Source: Amphritea atlantica
Lineage (GTDB): Bacteria > Pseudomonadota > Gammaproteobacteria > Pseudomonadales > Balneatricaceae
DNA: 48,177 nt
Direction: 5' to 3'
Assembly: GCF_018860855.1 (NCBI RefSeq)
Contig: NZ_JAHKQE010000045.1
Span: 1 to 48,177 of the forward strand
Below, one piece after another: positions 26,208 through 35,803 of this stretch; position 1 is the first letter of the stretch; each line of letters starts with the position of its first letter. The translations under genes were made by a program, and so were the position numbers. The notes under the pieces were generated by a model, which did no database searches, was not told the origin of the DNA, and was given only the letters and a program-made list of their open reading frames with translations.

Positions 26208-27479
26208 ATGAGCTATATCATCGACCGCCGCCTCAATGCGAAGAAAAAAAGCACTGTTAATCGACAGCGCTTTCTACGCCGCTACAAGAAACATATTAAG
26301 CGAGCCGTTGAGGACGCGGTAAATACCCGTAGCATCCGCGATATTGATCGGGGGGGCGAAGTCAGCATTCCCAGCAAGGATATTTCCGAACCGGTTTTTC
26401 ATCATGGCAGTGGTGGCATTCGCCAGCGGGTTTTCCCCGGCAACAAAGAGTTTGTGGTGGGCGATGAAATTAAACGCCCCGAAGGCGGTGGCGGCGGTTC
26501 CGGCCAGGGACAGGCGAGCAATCAGGGTGAAGGAGAAGATGAGTTCACCTTTCAGATCAATCAGGAAGAGTTTCTCGACTTCATGTTTGAGGATCTCGAA
26601 CTGCCTAATATGATCAAAAAACAACTGCGCGATGCCACCAGCTTTGAGGTACGTCGGGCAGGCTTCACCAGTGTTGGCTCACCCGACAAGCTCAATGTAG
26701 TGCGCTCACTGCGGGCCGCTAATGCTCGACGAATCGCTCTTTCCGGTAAAGAGCGGCGCAAAATACGCGAACTTAAAGCAGAGATCAAAACCTTAGAGGG
26801 CTTGCCGCCCAGCCAAGAGGCAGTGTTGCAAATTGCCGCGCTCAATGAAGAGATCAAAACCCTCAATAAGCGCATCAAACGGATGCCCTTTATCGATGAG
26901 TTTGATCTTAAGTACAACAATTTAGTCCGCACCCCGGTGCCAAGCTCTAAAGCGGTGATGTTTTGTGTTATGGACGTGTCGGGCTCAATGACACAGTCGA
27001 TTAAAGATACCGCCAAACGCTTCTTTATTTTGCTCTATCTATTTTTAACCCGCAGCTATAAAAAAATAGAGGTGGTGTTTGTTCGCCACCATACCCACGC
27101 TAAAGAGGTCGACGAAGAGGAGTTTTTCTATTCCCGGGAAACCGGCGGCACCATCGTCTCAAGTGCCCTCAATCTAAGCGCCGAAATCATTCAAGAACGT
27201 TACCCTCCCGGCGACTGGAACGTCTATGTCGCTCAAGCATCGGATGGCGATAACTGGGATGGCGATTCGCATCTCTGTCGTCAAGTGTTAGAGCAACGAA
27301 TTCTACCGATGGTGCAATATTTTGCCTACGTCGAAATCACCACCGGATCACACCAAAACCTCTGGTTAGAGTATGAACAGATACGAGAAAAGTTCGGCGA
27401 AACCTTTGCCATGCAAACCATCGTAGAGGCCTCTGATATCTACCCGGTGTTTCGTAAACTGTTTGAGAAAAAGGAGTGA
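26208..27479 (+). CDS. yeaH: YeaH family protein (DUF444, von Willebrand A-like)
   Basis: A companion of the PrkA kinase, of unknown biochemical role. It has 423 residues. A basic N-terminus (about 1-40), a Gly-rich patch ([10 protein letters not shown], about 93-102) and a charged coiled-coil-like stretch (about 180-225) precede a von Willebrand A-type domain. That domain has the metal-binding DVSGS motif at 256-260 and continues to the C-terminus. The domain suggests metal-dependent protein binding. GGAG lies before the ATG. It sits 39 bases after prkA and 4 bases before spoVR, so the three are almost surely one operon. Confidence 0.92.
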   Translation: MSYIIDRRLNAKKKSTVNRQRFLRRYKKHIKRAVEDAVNTRSIRDIDRGGEVSIPSKDISEPVFHHGSGGIRQRVFPGNKEFVVGDEIKRPEGGGGGSGQGQASNQGEGEDEFTFQINQEEFLDFMFEDLELPNMIKKQLRDATSFEVRRAGFTSVGSPDKLNVVRSLRAANARRIALSGKERRKIRELKAEIKTLEGLPPSQEAVLQIAALNEEIKTLNKRIKRMPFIDEFDLKYNNLVRTPVPSSKAVMFCVMDVSGSMTQSIKDTAKRFFILLYLFLTRSYKKIEVVFVRHHTHAKEVDEEEFFYSRETGGTIVSSALNLSAEIIQERYPPGDWNVYVAQASDGDNWDGDSHLCRQVLEQRILPMVQYFAYVEITTGSHQNLWLEYEQIREKFGETFAMQTIVEASDIYPVFRKLFEKKE

Positions 27480-27483
27480 GCCT

Positions 27484-29001
27484 ATGAAACAGCGAGAGCC
27501 CATTTCCACCAGTTCAGAATGGACCTTCGAACTGATTCAAAAATATGATCAGGAAATCGCCCGGGTCGCCGAACATTACGGGCTGGATACCTATCCTAAT
27601 CAGATCGAGGTCATCACCTCCGAGCAGATGATGGACGCCTATTCGTCGGTCGGTATGCCACTCAATTACAATCACTGGTCATTCGGCAAACAGTTTGTTT
27701 CTACCGAGCAGCAGTATAAGCGCGGTCAGATGGGACTGGCCTATGAGATCGTTATCAACTCGAACCCCTGTATCTCTTACTTAATGGAAGAGAACACCAT
27801 GACCATGCAGGCACTCGTTATCGCTCATGCCTGCTATGGCCATAACTCGTTCTTTAAGGGTAACTATTTGTTCAAAACCTGGACCGATGCCTCAGCCATT
27901 ATTGATTATCTCCTGTTTGCCAAGAACTACATCGCCAAATGTGAAGAACGGCATGGTGTCGATGCCGTCGAGCAGATGCTGGATTCCTGTCATGCGCTGA
28001 TGAACTATGGCGTCAATCGTTACCTGCGCCCGCAACCGGTCACACCAGAGGAAGAAAAGAATCGACTACTGGATCGGGAAGAATATATTCAGCGTCATCT
28101 CAATCAGATTTGGAACACCATCCCGAAAAAAGATGAAGTTATTCAAGATAGGGCGCCCCGCTTTCCCAAAGACCCCGAAGAGAACCTACTCTATTTCATC
28201 GAAAAAAATGCCCCACTACTCGAACCTTGGCAACGGGAAATTGTGCGGATCGTCCGTAAAATAGCGCAATATTATTACCCACAGCGGCAGACTCAGGTAA
28301 TGAATGAGGGCTGGGCCTGCTTCTGGCACTACACTATCCTCAACCATCTGCATGATGAAGGGCTAGTCACCGATGGTTTTATTATGGAATTTCTTCATTC
28401 CCACACCAGCGTTATCTACCAGCCGCCGTTTGACTCACCCTATTTTAACGGGATCAATCCTTATGCGCTCGGATACGGCATGATGCAGGATATCCGCCGC
28501 ATCTGTGAAAACCCTACCGATGAAGACCGCGAATGGTTTCCCGATATCGCCGGCAGTGACTGGAACGAAACCTTGCAACATGCCATGCGCAATTACAAAG
28601 ATGAAAGCTTCATCTTGCAATATCTGTCACCCCGTATGATGCGGGAACTCAAACTATTCACCATTACCGATAACGCTGCGCTCAGTAGCATGCAGATCAG
28701 CGCGATCCATAATGATGTCGGTTATCAGAAGGTACGTGAAGATCTAGCGGCGAGTTATAATATCGGTAATCGAGAACCCAATATCCAGATCTACAATGTC
28801 GATATCCGAGGTGATCGCTCTCTGACCCTGCGTCACTATATGCATAACGAACAGCCACTAGGTGAAGACACCGATGAGGTGCTGAAACATCTCCATAGCC
28901 TCTGGGGCTTCGATATTCACTTAGAATCCGTCTCCCCCGACGGTAACATTGAACACGTACGCCACTGCCCAACTAAGGTCAACGTCGATGCCGTCGCCTA
29001 A
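27484..29001 (+). CDS. SpoVR family protein (YcgB)
   Basis: The third member of the stress cluster, named after a Bacillus spore cortex protein; its activity is unknown. It has 505 residues from the ATG at 27484 (MKQREPISTSSEW), close to E. coli YcgB (510). GGAG is 7 bases before this ATG, while the frame further upstream overlaps yeaH. Typical SpoVR landmarks are HACYGHNSFFKGNYLF, MNEGWACFWHYTIL (an HExxH-like helix with Glu and His) and INPYALGYGMMQDIRR. A convergent terminator follows at once. Confidence 0.92.
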   Translation: MKQREPISTSSEWTFELIQKYDQEIARVAEHYGLDTYPNQIEVITSEQMMDAYSSVGMPLNYNHWSFGKQFVSTEQQYKRGQMGLAYEIVINSNPCISYLMEENTMTMQALVIAHACYGHNSFFKGNYLFKTWTDASAIIDYLLFAKNYIAKCEERHGVDAVEQMLDSCHALMNYGVNRYLRPQPVTPEEEKNRLLDREEYIQRHLNQIWNTIPKKDEVIQDRAPRFPKDPEENLLYFIEKNAPLLEPWQREIVRIVRKIAQYYYPQRQTQVMNEGWACFWHYTILNHLHDEGLVTDGFIMEFLHSHTSVIYQPPFDSPYFNGINPYALGYGMMQDIRRICENPTDEDREWFPDIAGSDWNETLQHAMRNYKDESFILQYLSPRMMRELKLFTITDNAALSSMQISAIHNDVGYQKVREDLAASYNIGNREPNIQIYNVDIRGDRSLTLRHYMHNEQPLGEDTDEVLKHLHSLWGFDIHLESVSPDGNIEHVRHCPTKVNVDAVA

Positions 29002-29017
29002 CGCTGAGCACCAGACA

Positions 29018-29043
29018 GAAAAAAACCGCCAAAGCGGTTTTTT
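29018..29043. terminator. bidirectional terminator after spoVR and the HIT gene
   Basis: AAAAAACCGC, loop CAAA, GCGGTTTTTT, with A and T tracts on either side. It serves both convergent genes. Confidence 0.9.
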
Positions 29044-29058
29044 CCTATCCAGAGGAGA

Positions 29059-29424
29059 CTATACCGGTACTTTTAAAGTGTCCTGATAAGGCGGCCACCC
29101 CATGGGTTTTCCGCCCAATACATGTAGATGAATATGATAAACAGTTTGGCCACCGTGGGTGTTACAGTTAAACACGGTACGATAACCATCAGCCGCAAAT
29201 CCTTGCTGCTCCGCGATCTTTCCGGCCACCATCACCATATGACCCACCAAGTCACAGTCTTCAGGCGTAATATCGTTTAACGTTGCAATATGCTTAAGAG
29301 GAATCACCAACGCATGGGTTGGTGCCTGAGGGTTAATGTCATTGAAGGCGATGACTCTATCATCCTCATAGATAATCTCCGCCGGAATTTCATTATTGAT
29401 AATTTTACAAAATAGACAGTCCAT
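29059..29424 (-). CDS. HIT family hydrolase (HinT-like)
   Basis: A small histidine-triad protein expected to cleave nucleoside phosphoramidates such as AMP-lysine. The start at 29424 (MDCLFCKIINNEIPAEIIYE) gives 121 residues, the usual length; a GGTGAG site precedes it, and the open frame upstream has no family match. The triad HIHLH is at about residues 97-101. Cys3 and Cys6 may help hold zinc, as in many bacterial HIT proteins. It lies alone, convergent to spoVR. Confidence 0.93.
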   Translation of the reverse strand: MDCLFCKIINNEIPAEIIYEDDRVIAFNDINPQAPTHALVIPLKHIATLNDITPEDCDLVGHMVMVAGKIAEQQGFAADGYRTVFNCNTHGGQTVYHIHLHVLGGKPMGWPPYQDTLKVPV

Positions 29425-29790
29425 TTCTCTCACCCTTCTCTCAAAACTATTCACCGGATTACATCATCTGGGCGGGATAGAGTTCAAGTTAAATTATCAA
29501 AAACTGAACAGTTGCTCAACTAACTGATGCTCCCACTGTATGGTTACTCTTCTACGATAAAAGCCATTTTTCCGCACCTGCGTCATAGAAAAGGCCCTAT
29601 CATTGGTTATAAAATCATTATATTAGCTATTTATCTTGTTGCACTGCATCATGAGAAGTTCATACACTTGTCATACGTTAAGCGACAAACCGAAACAAAA
29701 CCCAATATATAATTAATATCGCGACAATCCTGCGTCCAAGACCGTAGAAGACCCATTCGGAAATCAGGACTGAGCACTTGGAGTATTGCC
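29425..29790. other. divergent intergenic region before the phosphotransacetylase-acetate kinase pair
   Basis: About 365 bases, AT-rich, without a convincing gene. A plus-strand open frame at 29527-29712 has no ribosome site and no family likeness. A TATAAT box at 29708-29713, 78 bases before the phosphotransacetylase start, is a plausible -10 element, but its -35 partner is poor. No FNR box (TTGAT-N4-ATCAA) is seen. Confidence 0.4.
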
Positions 29791-30732
29791 ATGATTCTTT
29801 CAGATAAGCCCCCCATTCATAATCAACTCGAATTCTTTATTGAAGAAGCAGTAAAAGCGCGCCCCGTCACCACCGCAGTGGTACATCCCGTCGAACACAA
29901 CGGCTTGAGTGGCGCAATTGAAGCAGCAGAGCGAGGCTTAATTGTACCGATCCTGGTAGGCCCATCCGCTAAAATCAAAGCAGCAGCCGATAAGTATGAA
30001 TTAAACATAGACGACTATGAACTAATCGATGTCGAGCACAGTCATGCAGCGGCTGAAACAGCAGTGCGACTGATTCGTGAGGCTCGTGCTGAGACCCTAA
30101 TGAAGGGAGACTTAGGCACGTCTGAACTACTAAGTGCCGTGATTCATAAAACTCAAGGAATCCGAACCGAGCGCCGCCTGAGTCATGTCTTTGTACTCGA
30201 TGTGCCCAACTACCATAAGCCGTTGATGATCACCGATGCCGCCATTAACGTCATGCCGGATCTACTCACCAAACAAGATATCGTTCAAAACGCCATCGAC
30301 TTCTGCCATGCCCTAGGTATAAAAGAACCGAAAGTCGCCATCCTCGCAGCCGTTGAAAAAGTAAAACCGTCAATGCCAAGCACCATTGATGCGGCCTCGT
30401 TATGCAAAATGGCTGATCGAGGGCAGATCACCGGCGGTATCCTAGACGGCCCACTGGCCTTTGATAACGCGATCTCATTACAGGCCGCCATCGATAAACA
30501 TATCTCATCCCCAGTATCCGGCGATGCTGATATTCTCTTGGCACCCGATCTTGAAGCCGCCAATATGATCGCTAAGCAGCTGATCTACCTTGCCGATGCG
30601 AAATCAGCAGGGATCGCCTTGGGTGCACGGGCGCCTATTATTCTTAACAGCCGCGCTGAAGGCACCCTGACACGGTTAGCGTCCTGCGCGCTCGCATCAC
30701 ATATGGTTCTGCATCCACAGGAGAAAAAATAA
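29791..30732 (+). CDS. phosphate acetyl/butyryltransferase (short form)
   Basis: Moves an acyl group between CoA and phosphate, giving acetyl (or butyryl) phosphate. The 313-residue protein is the short, single-domain form, unlike the ~700-residue E. coli Pta with its DRTGG domain. Landmarks are LIVPILVGPSAKIKAAADKY, TLMKGDLGTSELLSAV, HVFVLDVPNYHKPLMITDAAINV and GGILDGPLAFDNAIS. Its resemblance is to the Ptb/Pta short family. It lies 1 base before acetate kinase, so the pair would convert acetyl-CoA to acetate with ATP gain, or the reverse. Confidence 0.85.
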   Translation: MILSDKPPIHNQLEFFIEEAVKARPVTTAVVHPVEHNGLSGAIEAAERGLIVPILVGPSAKIKAAADKYELNIDDYELIDVEHSHAAAETAVRLIREARAETLMKGDLGTSELLSAVIHKTQGIRTERRLSHVFVLDVPNYHKPLMITDAAINVMPDLLTKQDIVQNAIDFCHALGIKEPKVAILAAVEKVKPSMPSTIDAASLCKMADRGQITGGILDGPLAFDNAISLQAAIDKHISSPVSGDADILLAPDLEAANMIAKQLIYLADAKSAGIALGARAPIILNSRAEGTLTRLASCALASHMVLHPQEKK

Positions 30733-30733
30733 C

Positions 30734-31930
30734 ATGAGTCTGATCCTAACCGTCAATGGCGGCTCGTCCAGCCTAAAATGTGCGCTATTTTTTCGTCATG
30801 ATGATATTGCGGATAATGTGTATACGATTAAGTTAAGCAATATCCTCAACACACCAAAAATGAAGGTGATGTCCTCTAAAGGGGAGATATTGGAGCAACA
30901 TCTGCTGGATATGACAGAGATAGCCATTGATCACCGTCATCAATCCTGCCTTGATGAAGTCATACAATGGGTTCACAAAAACCTACCCGATAGCGATATC
31001 AAAGCTGTTGGTCACCGGGTAGTACATGGCGGTGAATTGTTTAGTGAGCCGGTGGTTGTTAATGACGAGATACTCAAGAACCTCGAAGATCTCATTCCAT
31101 TAGCCCCATTACACCAACCCTATAGCATCAAGCTGATCCGTGCCTGCCAACACCTTAAACCCGATCTACCTCAAATTCTCTGTTTTGATACCATGTTCCA
31201 CACGGATCAGCCCGATGTAGAACAGCATTACGCCATTCCACGAAAATTTACCAAAGCGGGTATACACCGCTATGGCTTCCACGGTTTATCCTATGAATTT
31301 ATCCAACACGCACTGAAAAAAATCGGCAATGGCGCCGAAAGCGCCAAAACCGTTGTCTGTCACCTGGGCGCGGGGTCCAGCATGTGTGCCATAAAAGAGG
31401 GTAAATCGATTGCCTCATCCATGGGATTTTCCGCCGTAGAAGGTCTACCGATGGGCACCCGTACCGGTAATATTGATCCTGGTGTCTTGCTCTATCTGCA
31501 ACGTAACTACCATATGGATACAGACCAACTAGAAAGTTTTATCTATAAGGACTGTGGTTGGTTAGGTGTCTCGGGTATCAGCTCTGATATGCAAGAACTG
31601 AAAAAATCGGATAAACCCGAAGCCGAAGAAGCCATTGCTATGTTCGTCTATCGTGCAGCACTGGAAATCGGACGCCTAAGCGCCGCTTTACAAGGTTTGG
31701 ATCAACTGGTCTTTACCGCTGGCGTTGGTGAGAACGATAGTTCATTGCGTCAACGGGTCTGTGATCAACTCGACTGGCTCGGTGTTAAGCTAAACAAAAG
31801 CGCTAACCAAGAAAGTGAAGCAATTATCAGTAAAGCCACCAGTCCCGTCGTTGTTCGGGTAATACCCACCAATGAAGAGGCTATGATTGCCCGACATACG
31901 GAAAACATTTTAGCCGCCGCTGAAAGCTAA
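30734..31930 (+). CDS. ackA: acetate kinase
   Basis: Converts acetyl phosphate and ADP to acetate and ATP, or the reverse for acetate use. It has 398 residues (400 in E. coli). The actin-like phosphate loops are present: ILTVNGGSSSLKCALF, VVCHLGAGSSMCAIKEG and LVFTAGVGENDSSLRQ. So is the substrate region MGTRTGNIDPG. GGAG precedes the ATG, which lies one base after the phosphotransacetylase stop, in keeping with one message. A strong terminator follows. Confidence 0.94.
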   Translation: MSLILTVNGGSSSLKCALFFRHDDIADNVYTIKLSNILNTPKMKVMSSKGEILEQHLLDMTEIAIDHRHQSCLDEVIQWVHKNLPDSDIKAVGHRVVHGGELFSEPVVVNDEILKNLEDLIPLAPLHQPYSIKLIRACQHLKPDLPQILCFDTMFHTDQPDVEQHYAIPRKFTKAGIHRYGFHGLSYEFIQHALKKIGNGAESAKTVVCHLGAGSSMCAIKEGKSIASSMGFSAVEGLPMGTRTGNIDPGVLLYLQRNYHMDTDQLESFIYKDCGWLGVSGISSDMQELKKSDKPEAEEAIAMFVYRAALEIGRLSAALQGLDQLVFTAGVGENDSSLRQRVCDQLDWLGVKLNKSANQESEAIISKATSPVVVRVIPTNEEAMIARHTENILAAAES

Positions 31931-31984
31931 AACTGATCAGCATCGCTAGACCGCCACGCGCGCGGCTAGCGACAGTTCTAAGGC

Positions 31985-32017
31985 AAAAAAACAGAGAGCC
32001 ACTGGCTCTCTGTTTTT
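31985..32017 (+). terminator. terminator of the acetate kinase operon
   Basis: AAAACAGAGAGCCA pairs with GGCTCTCTGTTTT and runs into T. A near-perfect long stem, with A tract on the other side, so it may also serve the convergent secreted protein gene. Confidence 0.9.
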
Positions 32018-32043
32018 ACCAACCCAACAGACGAAACCCAGCG

Positions 32044-32520
32044 TTAATATTCTCCTTTACCAAAAGCAGGTTTACCCGCCACCAGCGCGTAATTTTTCAT
32101 AGTTTGTGCCCAATTGGAGTCGTTAGCTTTCAGCGTTACTTTTTTCAAATACCCCCTCAACGCAGTTGGCAAGCCTTCGACATCTTTCACGATACAGAGT
32201 TTTTTCTCCATATCCTCTGTTGAGGTTTTTCCGGCGGTTAACAACCCACGAACCATCACCGCATCATTATCGGTCGGATTGAACGTGAGTGAATATTCCC
32301 CGTATGCCGAGCTAAAATAATAGGTACCCTTCTCAATCTCAGCGGTATTGGTATAAACATTGGCGGGTTTGAGTTTATTAAGATTATTTAAATCATCGCC
32401 ACACATGACACCATGAATAATAATGTCTGCTTTTTTATCAAGATAGATATCTTGATAGCCCTCTACTGCCATGGCAGACAGACTCGAGGTTAACGCTAAC
32501 AGTCCGATGATGTGCTTCAT
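32044..32520 (-). CDS. small secreted protein of unknown function
   Basis: I do not recognise the family. The 158-residue product has a classic signal peptide (MKHIIGLLALTSSLSAMA, cleavage after AMA), so the mature part is about 140 residues and exported to the periplasm or beyond. Two cysteines (MCGDD and KKLCIV) could form a disulfide. The mature sequence is mixed polar, with beta-like patterns (TYYFSSAYGEYSLTFNP). The stop lies about 27 bases from the acetate kinase terminator. No neighbour suggests a partner. Confidence 0.7.
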   Translation of the reverse strand: MKHIIGLLALTSSLSAMAVEGYQDIYLDKKADIIIHGVMCGDDLNNLNKLKPANVYTNTAEIEKGTYYFSSAYGEYSLTFNPTDNDAVMVRGLLTAGKTSTEDMEKKLCIVKDVEGLPTALRGYLKKVTLKANDSNWAQTMKNYALVAGKPAFGKGEY

Positions 32521-32675
32521 TTTTGCCTCGTCTTATCGTTATTTTTTTAAACTGATTAAGTTCTACTGTTCTGTATTACTTAAGATCATACAGTGTATAG
32601 GCGATGCTGATCAGCACCGTTAGCTTGATCAAACATTGTCATCAACTGAGTGTGCTACAAACAGTTATTGAGGGC

Positions 32676-32758
32676 AAACGTTGAATAACGGTTTAAAGGA
32701 GGCAGTCGCCACTGAAGCGGCGATGCCGAAGCGTGCCTGATTAAAAACCAGCCACGCT
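32676..32758. other. strongly structured intergenic segment
   Basis: Three stem-loops in a row lie between the secreted protein gene and rlmB. One is CGTT/AACG near 32676-32695. The next is GGCAGTCGCC with GGCGATGCC at 32701-32727. The third pairs AGCGTG with CACGCT and CTG with CAG at 32730-32758. No terminator-like T tract follows in either direction. It could be a small RNA, a processing site, or a dispersed intergenic repeat. Confidence 0.35.
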
Positions 32759-32819
32759 CGATCTAGCTAAGACAGCTAAAAAAAGCACAGCAAACGAACG
32801 CTTCTGTAGAAAGAAAAAC

Positions 32820-33560
32820 CTAGGCTTTTCTTTGTCTAACCGCTTCAAACAAGCAAACACCCGTAGCAACTGAAACGTTCAGTGATGAAACCTCACCGGC
32901 CATATCAATTTTCACCAAAAAGTCACAGTGCTCGCGGGTCAAACGGCGCATCCCTTGTCCCTCGGCCCCCATCACTAATGCCATCGGACCTTTCAAGTCT
33001 GCATCATAGATCAGAGTATCGGCTTCGCCGGCGGTGCCAGTGACCCAGATGCCCTTCTGCTGCAACTCTTTCAGGGTGCGCGCAAGATTGGTCACCAATA
33101 CATAAGGCATCACTTCTGCCGCACCACAGGCCACTTTACTCGCCGTGGCGTTTAAAGGGGCAGATTTGTCTTTCGGCGCAATAACCGCATGCACACCCGC
33201 CGCATCGGCAGTACGTAAACACGCCCCTAGATTATGCGGATCGGTAACACCATCGAGCACCAACAGAAAAGCGGGCTCTTCCAGCTTATCCAACATCGCA
33301 TCAAGGAACTGCTCATTCTTCGCTTGAATCGGCTCACAGGCAACCACCACACCTTGGTGAACACCCTCTTCAGCCATCGTATCTAGCTCTTTACGACTCA
33401 CCCGTTCAATACTGATGTTCTTTTCAGCCGCTAAGTCCAGCAGCGTCTGCATCCGCCCATCAACCCGCCCCTTAAGCACCCACATTCCTTTTACCCGCTT
33501 GCTGTCACGTTGCAGCGTGGTGCTGGCCGCATGGATACCAAAGATATATTCAGGACGCAT
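32820..33560 (-). CDS. rlmB: 23S rRNA 2'-O-methyltransferase (SpoU family)
   Basis: Methylates the ribose of G2251 in 23S rRNA in E. coli. The start at 33560 (MRPEYIFGIHAASTTL) gives 246 residues (243 in E. coli). The N-terminal L30-like RNA-binding part is followed by the knotted SPOUT domain with DGVTDPHNLGACLRTAD, MGAEGQGMRRLT and SSLNVSVATGVCLFE. The start codon lies inside the end of hemH (11-base overlap), so the two are translationally coupled. No terminator is evident after it, though a palindrome around CCTAGG spans the stop codon. Confidence 0.93.
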   Translation of the reverse strand: MRPEYIFGIHAASTTLQRDSKRVKGMWVLKGRVDGRMQTLLDLAAEKNISIERVSRKELDTMAEEGVHQGVVVACEPIQAKNEQFLDAMLDKLEEPAFLLVLDGVTDPHNLGACLRTADAAGVHAVIAPKDKSAPLNATASKVACGAAEVMPYVLVTNLARTLKELQQKGIWVTGTAGEADTLIYDADLKGPMALVMGAEGQGMRRLTREHCDFLVKIDMAGEVSSLNVSVATGVCLFEAVRQRKA

Positions 33561-34596
33561 TGTTTGTCTCTTTCTGTTCATTAACGGTATCGGCTTGGTT
33601 AAACCAGCCAGTGCTATTTTCTTGTACCAGTGCCACCAGCAGGTTAATCATGCCCTGCTCGGCATTCAGTGCCGGAATATACTGATATTGCTCGCCACCA
33701 GCCTCTGTAAACACATCCCGGTTCTCGACGGCGATCTCTTCGAGGGTCTCCAAACAATCGGCGGCAAAGGCGGGGCAGATAATATCCACCTTCTTCACAC
33801 CACGCTCAGGTAGCGCCTCAAGGGTTTTATCGGTGTAGGGCTGCAGCCAAGCTTTTGGCCCAAAACGGGACTGAAAAGTCGTTTGCCACTGATCTGCCAC
33901 CAACCCCAATGCTTTTGCCAGCAATTCCGAGGTGCGATGGCAATGCTCGGGATAAGGATCACCTTTAGCCGCATACTCTTGGGGGATACCATGATAGGAC
34001 AATATCAACTTATCGCTGTGGGGATGACTCGCCTGAAAAGTCTGTACAGATTCAGCCAGTGCCCGAATATAAAGCGGATGATCATGATAATCATGAATAA
34101 CGCGAATATCGGGAAAATCACGGGTTTTCATCTGAAACCGAGCGATCAGGTCATAGATAGGCGCGGTGGTGGTCGCCGAGTATTGCGGATACAGCGGCAC
34201 CACTAAGATTTTTTTATAGCCAGCTTCAGTGAGCTCTTCGAGTCGTGCGGTTAAACCTGGATTTCCATAGGTCATCGCCGAATAAACTTGAATATTCTGC
34301 GCCGGCATCTGCTGCTGCAATGCTAATTGTAATGCAGCAACTTGCTGATTCAGTATCAACCGCAGAGGCGAATCCTGATCCCAAATCGAAGCATACAGCT
34401 TGGCTACCTTACGCGGGCGAAAGGTCAAAATAATGCCATTTAGCACCGTTAACCAAACCAACCGCATAATACCGTTGCCTTCCACCACTCGGCGATCCGA
34501 CAAAAACTCTTTAAGATACCGGCGAACCGCTGCTGGCGTCGGCTCATCAGGCGAGCCTAGATTGACCAACAGCACCGCTGTTTTGGGCTGAGACAT
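33550..34596 (-). CDS. hemH: ferrochelatase
   Basis: Inserts iron into protoporphyrin IX, the last step of heme synthesis. The start at 34596 (MSQPKTAVLLVNLGSP) gives 348 residues; GGAA precedes it. The catalytic histidine lies in ILSYHGIPQEYAAKGDPY, with the conserved acid segment CPAFAADCLETLEEI. LVNLGSPDEPTPAAVRRYL is a typical ferrochelatase opening. Downstream on the same strand, rlmB overlaps it. Upstream, a terminator separates it from adk. Confidence 0.95.
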   Translation of the reverse strand: MSQPKTAVLLVNLGSPDEPTPAAVRRYLKEFLSDRRVVEGNGIMRLVWLTVLNGIILTFRPRKVAKLYASIWDQDSPLRLILNQQVAALQLALQQQMPAQNIQVYSAMTYGNPGLTARLEELTEAGYKKILVVPLYPQYSATTTAPIYDLIARFQMKTRDFPDIRVIHDYHDHPLYIRALAESVQTFQASHPHSDKLILSYHGIPQEYAAKGDPYPEHCHRTSELLAKALGLVADQWQTTFQSRFGPKAWLQPYTDKTLEALPERGVKKVDIICPAFAADCLETLEEIAVENRDVFTEAGGEQYQYIPALNAEQGMINLLVALVQENSTGWFNQADTVNEQKETNNAS

Positions 34597-34648
34597 CAGT
34601 TTATTTCCGATTAAAAGCAAAGCGCTATTATCGCGGAATCGCAGACAA

Positions 34649-34675
34649 TAAAAAACCGCTCAAGTGAGCGGTTTG
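34649..34675 (-). terminator. terminator of adk
   Basis: On the minus strand AAACCGCTCA pairs with TGAGCGGTTT and a T tract follows. It lies about 20 bases after the adk stop and leaves hemH to a separate promoter. Confidence 0.9.
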
Positions 34676-34694
34676 TCATAAACTCAGCAAAGAG

Positions 34695-35803
<1,109 letters not shown>

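Noticed and set aside
29527-29712. 61-codon plus-strand frame in the leader of the phosphotransacetylase gene
   Set aside because: No ribosome site; AT-rich composition makes such a frame likely by chance, and it covers the putative promoter.
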